Assembly (NCBI GenBank): GCA_947464885.1
Contig: CANHYZ010000132.1
Coordinates: 1 to 6,171 of the forward strand
Source of the DNA: Flavobacteriales bacterium
GTDB lineage: Bacteria > Bacteroidota > Bacteroidia > Flavobacteriales_D > Sanyastnellaceae
Direction of reading: 5' to 3'
DNA length: 6,171 nucleotides
Under the pieces are notes generated by a model. The model was not told the origin of the DNA. It worked only from the letters and a program-made list of their open reading frames with translations, and did not search any database. The position numbers and the translations under genes were made by a program. Shown here one piece after another: positions 1-4,471 of this stretch. Numbering within the stretch: position 1 is the stretch's first letter; the number at the start of each line of letters is the position of its first letter.

Positions 1-367
1 CGGATGCAGCGGTGAGGGCTTCCATTTCGACGCCGGTTTTACCGGTGGTTGTTACCGTGGTCAAAATATCGGCCGTTGATCCGTTCATAGTGATGTCGAC
101 CGTGATATGATCAATGGGCAGCGGATGGCATAGCGGTATGAGTTCGGCGGTGCGTTTGGCGCCCATAATGCCGGCGATGCGGGCTGTTTGGAAAACAGGT
201 CCTTTGGGCAGGTGAAGTTCTCCATCGACCAGGTTATTGGTGACGTTTTCGGGTAGCTGCACACGAGCGCTAGCCTTGGCCGAGCGAGTCGTCGCTGATT
301 TTCCGGAGACATCGACCATGGCTGCGTCGCCTTGGTCGGAGATATGGCTGAAAGGAGAATTTTCCAT
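1..367 (-). CDS. moaC: Cyclic pyranopterin monophosphate synthase MoaC (C-terminus cut by window edge)
   Basis: MoaC acts in the cytoplasm in the first stage of molybdenum cofactor synthesis. It converts the 3',8-cyclo-GTP product of MoaA into cyclic pyranopterin monophosphate. Reading the minus strand from the ATG at 367 gives 122 open residues to the window edge. Family hallmarks appear in order: HISDQGDAAMVDVSGK (residues 8-23, matching the conserved 'MVDVS.K..T.R.A' start), GPVFQTARIAGIMGAKRTAE (56-75), the signature LIPLCHPL (76-83) and TGKTGVEMEALTAAS (108-122). The full protein is usually about 160 residues, so roughly 40 are missing. These include the YDMCKA segment with the catalytic Asp and Lys, so activity cannot be judged here. 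The start is supported by the match to the family N-terminus; no Shine-Dalgarno is visible. It is divergent from the barrel gene at 480, with 112 bp between the starts. Identification is very secure. Confidence 0.96.
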   Translation of the reverse strand, partial: MENSPFSHISDQGDAAMVDVSGKSATTRSAKASARVQLPENVTNNLVDGELHLPKGPVFQTARIAGIMGAKRTAELIPLCHPLPIDHITVDITMNGSTADILTTVTTTGKTGVEMEALTAAS

Positions 368-479
368 GGACCGAAGGTACGATTTGAATACTAACAAAGG
401 GCGTTGGATATTCGGTGGAGTAGGTTGCAACATTTGGCGTGTTGTCGGGTTATCCTTGAATATTCTAAAAACTGAAATC

Positions 480-989
480 ATGAATCGTTATTCCGCCCTT
501 TTTCTCACGTTAGCACTTTTCGTCACAACCGTTGCACACTCGCAATACGCCCTTCAAACCGGTAAGATGCAGGTGAATGGTGGTATAGGACTTTCTTCGT
601 GGGGATTGCCGTTGTATGCCGGACTGGATTATGGTTTCGATAAGAATATTTCTTTTGGAGGTGAGGTTTCTTTTCGCTCGTTCAGTGAGCGAATTTTGGG
701 TGAGCGCTACAGCTCGAGCATCATCGGACTTGCCGGAAATGCTAATTACCATTTTGTTGAAATGCTTGGTATCGATGATTTGTTTGACGTGTATGCGGGA
801 CTGAATCTCGGATTTTATATTTGGAACTCATCATCCAATTATATTGGGACAGGCTCTTCAGGGCTGGGTGTTGGAGCCCAAATCGGAGGTCGCTATTATT
901 TCAAGAAGAACATGGCCGTCAATGTCGAACTTGGGGGTGGCAACGCCTTTTCGGGCGGCAAGGTTGGGTTGAGCTTTCTGCTCGACTAG
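480..989 (+). CDS. Secreted small outer-membrane beta-barrel protein (OmpW/OmpX-like size, hypothetical)
   Basis: This encodes 169 residues. Residues 1-21 form a Sec signal peptide: MNRY, a hydrophobic core ALFLTLALFVTTVA, and a probable cleavage after AHS before Gln22. The mature part alternates polar and hydrophobic/aromatic residues in about eight amphipathic strands: QVNGGIGLSS, LYAGLDYGF, ISFGGEVSFRSF, SIIGLAGNANYHF, VYAGLNLGFYIW, GLGVGAQIGGRYYF, MAVNVELGGGNAF and KVGLSFLLD. Glycine-rich strands with Tyr/Phe at the ends and short turns fit an 8-stranded outer-membrane barrel (the 'outer membrane beta-barrel' group). The ligand or role is unknown. The frame stays open upstream to an ATG at 237, but that start would overlap moaC by 131 bp and put the signal peptide in mid-protein, so the ATG at 480 is preferred. 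No Shine-Dalgarno is visible. The REP-like array begins about 10 bp after the stop. The fold is inferred from the strand pattern only. Confidence 0.85.
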   Translation: MNRYSALFLTLALFVTTVAHSQYALQTGKMQVNGGIGLSSWGLPLYAGLDYGFDKNISFGGEVSFRSFSERILGERYSSSIIGLAGNANYHFVEMLGIDDLFDVYAGLNLGFYIWNSSSNYIGTGSSGLGVGAQIGGRYYFKKNMAVNVELGGGNAFSGGKVGLSFLLD

Positions 990-1040
990 TCTCTTTTACT
1001 TTTTATTGGGGTGCTGCATGATAGGCGCAGAGGTGCTGTT

Positions 1041-1060
1041 GGACGCACAGCAGTGCGTCC
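1041..1060. repeat. REP-like palindrome 1 (AGCA centre)
   Basis: GGACGCAC and GTGCGTCC form 8-bp arms around AGCA, so the central four bases do not pair fully. The right flank is TTACCC rather than the GTACG seen after most other units, and the spacer to its left is the most diverged. This suggests it is an old edge unit of the array. Confidence 0.9.
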
Positions 1061-1107
1061 TTACCCTGGCTTTTCGTGGGGCGCTGCTTGCTAGTTGTGG
1101 CGGTCGT

Positions 1108-1127
1108 GGACGCACTGCAGTGCGTCC
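1108..1127. repeat. REP-like palindrome 2 (perfect 20-bp)
   Basis: GGACGCACTGCAGTGCGTCC equals its own reverse complement over all 20 bases. It is followed by GTACGCTGG, so the minus strand reads GTAC directly 5' of the hairpin. Confidence 0.95.
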
Positions 1128-1175
1128 GTACGCTGGCTTTTCGTGGGGGTGCTGCTTGCTAGTTGTGGCGGTCCT

Positions 1176-1195
1176 GGACGCACTGCAGTGCGTCC
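1176..1195. repeat. REP-like palindrome 3 (perfect 20-bp)
   Basis: The 20 bases are identical to palindrome 2. It is preceded by GGCGGTCCT and followed by GTACGCTGG. It lies 68 bp after palindrome 2, and the spacer between them is almost the same as the next one, which points to recent tandem copying. Confidence 0.95.
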
Positions 1196-1242
1196 GTACG
1201 CTGGCTTTTCGTGGGGCGCTGCTTGCTAGTTGTGGCGGTCCT

Positions 1243-1262
1243 GGACGCACGGCAGTGCGTCC
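1243..1262. repeat. REP-like palindrome 4 (GGCA centre)
   Basis: The invariant 8-bp arms GGACGCAC and GTGCGTCC flank GGCA instead of TGCA. The right flank is GTAAGCTGG, with one change from the common GTACGCTGG. Confidence 0.93.
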
Positions 1263-1310
1263 GTAAGCTGGCTTGTCGTGGGGGCGGTGCGTGCTAGTTG
1301 TGGCGGTCCC

Positions 1311-1330
1311 GGACGCCATGCAGTCACAGC
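1311..1330. repeat. REP-like palindrome 5 (degenerate)
   Basis: The register is kept (68 bp after palindrome 4) and GGACGC plus the central TGCAGT can be recognised, but the right arm is lost (CACAGC in place of GCGTCC). A different small inverted repeat, CAGCCA-T-TGGCTG, covers 1327-1339. The following spacer is about 21 bp short: it jumps from GCTGG straight to CTAGACGTAGCGGTCCC. Confidence 0.75.
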
Positions 1331-1357
1331 CATTGGCTGGCTAGACGTAGCGGTCCC

Positions 1358-1377
1358 GGACGCACGGCAGTGCGTCC
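1358..1377. repeat. REP-like palindrome 6 (GGCA centre)
   Basis: The 20 bases match palindrome 4, with arms GGACGCAC and GTGCGTCC around GGCA. It is preceded by GGTCCC and followed by GTACGCTGGC. It is the last palindrome before the RAYT gene, whose ATG is 182 bp downstream of its right end. Confidence 0.93.
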
Positions 1378-1410
1378 GTACGCTGGCTTTTCGTGGGGGG
1401 CTGCTTGCTA

Positions 1411-1558
1411 GATGAGAGGTGTCTCTGCGCAACTAAGTTATTCCTGAGGGCTCTATTTTATGTGTGAGAGGCATGGTTATGCCATTTATGCCTGAGGTGC
1501 GTGTTTCGCTCGTTTTTGCCGGTCTATCGTTGCGGCCTAAACTTAAAACAGTGCACCT
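1411..1558 (+). other. Leader region between REP-like array and RAYT gene
   Basis: These 148 non-coding bases must hold the RAYT promoter if the gene is transcribed separately. A small inverted repeat GGCAT-GGTT-ATGCC lies at 1470-1483. CCTGAGG occurs twice, at 1443-1449 and 1491-1497. The 25 bases before the ATG are A-rich and contain no Shine-Dalgarno. I see no convincing promoter boxes, no tRNA-like fold and no further copy of the REP-like palindrome. Confidence 0.5.
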
Positions 1559-2188
1559 ATGAAACAAGAAAAGGCTCAAGTAAAAACGCCAGCAAAGGGA
1601 GGCTCTAAAGCAAAGTATAATCGCCAGTCGCATCGGTTGCAAAGCTGGGATTATTCAAAACCCGGGTACTATTTTGTGACCATGGTTGTGCGTGATCGAC
1701 GCCATGCATTTGGTGAAATTCGCGATGGCGTGATGCATAAAACTCCGCTTGGAGAATTCGCTGAACAATCATGGCTGAAAACTCCGGCCTTGCGACCAAG
1801 CATGAATCTCTGGCTCGGTGATTTTGTGGTCATGCCCGATCATTTTCACGCCATTCTTTACATTGGTGAAAATGAGCACAACCAAGATCTCGTTTACGAT
1901 ATAAATCAGGGCCGGATTAACCTCGAATCACTCGATGAACTGGTCAGGCAAAAGAATGGCCTTCGCCCGCAAACACACAATCTTGCTTCCATCATACGAG
2001 GCTTTAAAACATCGGTAACCACTGAGGCAAGGCGGCAAGGTGTGCCCTTCGATTGGGTGAGTCGCTACCATGACAGCATCGTCCGCTCAACGGGGGATCT
2101 TCTCTTTGTGCGTCGGTATATCCGCTCGAATGTGCAGAATTGGTGGTTGAAAGCGCACTTGATGTTGAAAAATGAAGGCCTTAGTTAA
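1559..2188 (+). CDS. REP-associated tyrosine transposase (RAYT; Y1/HUH, IS200-like superfamily)
   Basis: RAYTs are single-copy Y1 transposase relatives that bind and cut REP hairpins as single-stranded DNA and are thought to spread them. This one has 209 residues, a normal full length. Residues 1-26 are rich in Lys/Arg. The domain then starts with SWDYSKPGYYFVTMVVRDRRHAFGEI (29-54). The HUH metal-binding motif is in VVMPDHFHAIL (90-100; His95 and His97). After a variable insert at about 102-140 come LASIIRGFKTSVT (142-154) and the candidate nucleophile Tyr170 in WVSRYHDSIVR, which corresponds to the 'RSYHD.I(I/V)R' segment of RAYTs. The end is YIRSNVQNWW (187-196). All expected catalytic residues are present and the frame is unbroken. 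The REP-like array lies directly upstream and is its likely substrate; this is inference. A plain IS200/IS605 TnpA is less likely, because those are shorter and lack this C-terminal layout. No accessory tnpB is present. Confidence 0.92.
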   Translation: MKQEKAQVKTPAKGGSKAKYNRQSHRLQSWDYSKPGYYFVTMVVRDRRHAFGEIRDGVMHKTPLGEFAEQSWLKTPALRPSMNLWLGDFVVMPDHFHAILYIGENEHNQDLVYDINQGRINLESLDELVRQKNGLRPQTHNLASIIRGFKTSVTTEARRQGVPFDWVSRYHDSIVRSTGDLLFVRRYIRSNVQNWWLKAHLMLKNEGLS

Positions 2189-2200
2189 GGAATAGAAATC

Positions 2201-2237
2201 GTAGGAAAAGCCCTTGGCCGTCTTATTTTCGGCCTAC
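2201..2237. other. Short inverted repeat between RAYT and dpp4
   Basis: GGCCG (2216-2220) and CGGCC (2230-2234) can pair around the T-rich loop TCTTATTTT. GTAGG at 2201 could pair instead with CCTAC at 2233-2237. No T-run follows the stem, so it is not a convincing intrinsic terminator. It could be a minor mRNA structure ahead of dpp4 or chance. Confidence 0.25.
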
Positions 2238-2249
2238 CAAACAAATCCT

Positions 2250-4451
2250 ATGAAGCTTAACCGCGCAGCTGCACTGCTTTTTCTTTTCATGGCCTTCACG
2301 GGCGTGGCGCAACAGAACCTTACCAATGCCCTCATCTGGAGTGGCGGCGAGTTTTCCGGCGAGTTTGTCGGTGGTCTCAACAGCATGAACGATGGCTTGC
2401 ATTACACGGCCACCGAGCAAAGTGATGCGTTCGGAACGAAGATCATCAAGTACAGTTATGCCACAGGAACAGAGGTCGGTGTTATCGCCACGTCGATGGA
2501 TATCTTCCAAGATGCCTCCAAGTCGTTTGATGGCTATGAGTTCAGCAGCGACGAACAGTGGTTGCTTGTCCAGACCGAGTCAGAATCCATCTATCGCTAC
2601 AGCTTTTCGGCGAATTATTACGTCTACAACATCGCCTCAAAGAAGACTTTCCCGCTGACCGATTTCTCCAAAGGCAAGCAGATGCTCGCGGAAGTATCGC
2701 CCGACGGAAAGCACATCGCATTCGTACGTGCCAACAACCTCTTCGTGATGGAGATTGCCAGCAAGCTCGAAACGCAAGTCACACGCGATGGTGCCATGAA
2801 CAAAGTCATCAACGGTGCCACCGATTGGGTGTACGAAGAGGAATTCGCCATTGCCAAAGGCTTCGAGTGGAGTCCGGCCGGAAATCGTATCGGCTTTTAT
2901 CGTTTTGATGAAAGTGCCGTTAAGGAATTCTCCATGGACATCTTCGGCGAACTCTATCCGGAACAACAGCGCTTCAAGTATCCCAAGGCCGGCGAAACCA
3001 ATAGCACAGTGGGTATTTATGTCTATGACCTGAGCATGGGCCAAAGTCGCAAGGTGGATGTCGGTGCCTTTGCCGATCAATACATCCCGCGCATTGAATG
3101 GACGAAGAACAACGATCAGCTCTGCGTGATGCGCATGAATCGCCATCAGAATAAATTGGAATTTCTCTTAACGGATTTGGCCGCAGGCGCCATGAATGTG
3201 GTACCGACCAAAGTGATTTTTTCGGAGCAAGCCAATACCTACATCGATATTTCGGATGCGCTTACGTTTCTCGCCGATGGCAGTTATATCTGGCTGAGTG
3301 AGCGCGACGGCTACAATCACCTCTATCAGTTCGACGCCTCCGGTAATGTGAAGAAGCAAATCACCAAGGGCAATTGGGACGTCATTGAGTTTTACGGAAT
3401 GGATGAAACCACCATGACCGCCTATTACACCTCAAGCATTGTAAGCGCGATGGAGCAACAAGTGTATTCCGTCAATTTCAAAAAACAGCCCGCGGCACCT
3501 GTTCGTTTAAGTCAGCAGAAAGGCACCAACAGCGCTGAATTCAGCAAGGGTTTCAAGTACTACATTCTGGTGCACAGCGATGCCAACACTCCCGCTGATT
3601 TTGTGTTGTACGATGCAAAAGGTAAGCAGATACGCGTCTTAAAAGATAACGCCTCACTCAAGGAGCGCATGGTGAAATACAGCCTCACGAAGAAGGAGTT
3701 TTTCACCTTTAAAAACGCAGTAGGCATGGATTTGAATTGCTGGATGATGAAGCCGAGCAACTTTGATCCTTCAAAAAAGTACCCTGTGCTGGTCGCTATT
3801 TATGGAGGTCCTGGCAGCAATACGGTGAGTGATGCTTGGGGTGGTCGTGGTTACCTGTGGCACCAACTGCTCTGTCAACAAGGCTACATCGTGGTAAGTT
3901 GTGATCCACGCGGCACGCAGTTCCGTGGACGCGAGTTCAAACACAGCACCTACATGAATCTCGGCAAACTCGAAACCGAAGATTTCATTGACTTTGCGAA
4001 ATACCTCGGCCAGCAGAATTACGTCGATGCTTCACGCATTGGTATTCAAGGTTGGAGCTTCGGAGGGTATATGACGTCGCTATGCATGACCAAAGGAGCG
4101 GATCAATACAAGGCCGGCATCGCCGTAGCGCCGGTAACCAATTGGAAGTATTACGACAGCGTGTATACAGAGCGATTCATGCGCACACCGCAGGAGAACA
4201 GCGGAGGCTATGAAAACAATTCGCCCATCAACTTTGTGAAATCACTTAAGGGTAAATATTTGTTGATTCACGGAAGCGCCGATGACAATGTGCACTTCCA
4301 GAACAGCATGGATATGGTGACCGCGCTGGTAGCTGCCAACAAGCAGTTTGACCTTTTTGTTTACCCCAATAAAAATCATGGTATCGCAGGCGGCAATACA
4401 CGCCTGCACCTGTATACCCAAATGACTAATTTCCTGATCGAGAATTTGTAA
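2250..4451 (+). CDS. dpp4: Dipeptidyl peptidase IV (S9B serine peptidase), secreted
   Basis: This enzyme removes Xaa-Pro (and Xaa-Ala) dipeptides from peptide N-termini, acting in the periplasm or at the cell surface in peptide use. It has 733 residues, close to other bacterial DPP4s. The signal peptide is MKLNRAAALLFLFMAFTGVA, with cleavage before Gln21. The N-terminal beta-propeller (about 30-480) contains YRYSFSANYYVYN, matching the Arg125 region of human DPP4, and DWVYEEEFAIAKGFEWSP. In the latter, Glu197 and Glu198 match the S9B pair that holds the substrate amino terminus. The alpha/beta-hydrolase domain follows, with AIYGGPGS (oxyanion Tyr518), GWSFGGYM (nucleophile Ser603), HGSADDNVHF (Asp678) and NKNHGIAGG (His710). 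The triad is complete. An ATG at 2214 is in frame, but it would add 12 residues before the signal peptide, so 2250 is chosen. No Shine-Dalgarno is seen. The next gene starts 20 bp downstream. Confidence 0.95.
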   Translation: MKLNRAAALLFLFMAFTGVAQQNLTNALIWSGGEFSGEFVGGLNSMNDGLHYTATEQSDAFGTKIIKYSYATGTEVGVIATSMDIFQDASKSFDGYEFSSDEQWLLVQTESESIYRYSFSANYYVYNIASKKTFPLTDFSKGKQMLAEVSPDGKHIAFVRANNLFVMEIASKLETQVTRDGAMNKVINGATDWVYEEEFAIAKGFEWSPAGNRIGFYRFDESAVKEFSMDIFGELYPEQQRFKYPKAGETNSTVGIYVYDLSMGQSRKVDVGAFADQYIPRIEWTKNNDQLCVMRMNRHQNKLEFLLTDLAAGAMNVVPTKVIFSEQANTYIDISDALTFLADGSYIWLSERDGYNHLYQFDASGNVKKQITKGNWDVIEFYGMDETTMTAYYTSSIVSAMEQQVYSVNFKKQPAAPVRLSQQKGTNSAEFSKGFKYYILVHSDANTPADFVLYDAKGKQIRVLKDNASLKERMVKYSLTKKEFFTFKNAVGMDLNCWMMKPSNFDPSKKYPVLVAIYGGPGSNTVSDAWGGRGYLWHQLLCQQGYIVVSCDPRGTQFRGREFKHSTYMNLGKLETEDFIDFAKYLGQQNYVDASRIGIQGWSFGGYMTSLCMTKGADQYKAGIAVAPVTNWKYYDSVYTERFMRTPQENSGGYENNSPINFVKSLKGKYLLIHGSADDNVHFQNSMDMVTALVAANKQFDLFVYPNKNHGIAGGNTRLHLYTQMTNFLIENL

Positions 4452-4471
4452 GGGAAGCACAATTACCGGAT

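Larger units (their letters stand above)
999..1410. repeat. REP-like palindromic repeat array, six units, ~68 bp period
   Basis: This array fills most of the gene-free stretch between the barrel gene and the RAYT gene. Each unit is a 20-bp palindrome (consensus GGACGCACTGCAGTGCGTCC) followed by a conserved spacer of about 48 bp. The spacer carries GTACGCTGGCTTTTCG, then a G-run (GTGGGG), GCTGCTTGCTAGTTGTGG and CGGTCC. Palindromes start at 1041, 1108, 1176, 1243, 1311 and 1358, giving periods of 67, 68, 67, 68 and 47. The left end is a diverged partial unit (CTTTTTATTGGGGTGCTGC at 999-1017). The right end stops within a spacer at GCTTGCTA (1403-1410). Spacers are conserved as well as palindromes, so this is not CRISPR. 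The period is not a multiple of three and the open frames through it have no recognisable protein. The array adjoins a RAYT gene, which in known systems acts on REP hairpins. It could also act as a 3' mRNA structure for the upstream gene. Confidence 0.93.

Noticed and set aside
433..458. Bacteroidota-type promoter for the barrel gene: TTTG at 433 and TATCCTTG (near TAnnTTTG) at 451
   Set aside because: The -7 box has one mismatch and the spacing of 14 bases is too short for the usual 19-21. Similar one-mismatch boxes occur at 1525 and 2224 without a proper -33 partner.
237..479. Upstream start (ATG at 237) for the beta-barrel protein
   Set aside because: It overlaps the clearly conserved moaC coding sequence on the other strand and places the signal peptide 81 residues into the protein.
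996..1319. Open frames on both strands through the repeat array, encoding repeated peptides such as AFRGALLASCGG
   Set aside because: They arise from a G-rich 68-bp repeat with few stops. The same DNA repeat is read in different frames along one ORF, and the peptides resemble no protein family.
999..1410. Possible CRISPR array
   Set aside because: The spacing is regular, but the segments between palindromes are copies of each other, not unique spacers, and no cas gene is present.
1559..2188. A complete IS200/IS605 insertion sequence
   Set aside because: There is no tnpB and no matching subterminal hairpins on both sides of the gene. The palindromes lie on one side only and form a tandem array, which fits a RAYT locus better.
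2216..2234. Intrinsic terminator after the RAYT gene (GGCCG/CGGCC stem)
   Set aside because: The stem is only 5 bp, the T-rich stretch is in the loop, and no T-run follows.
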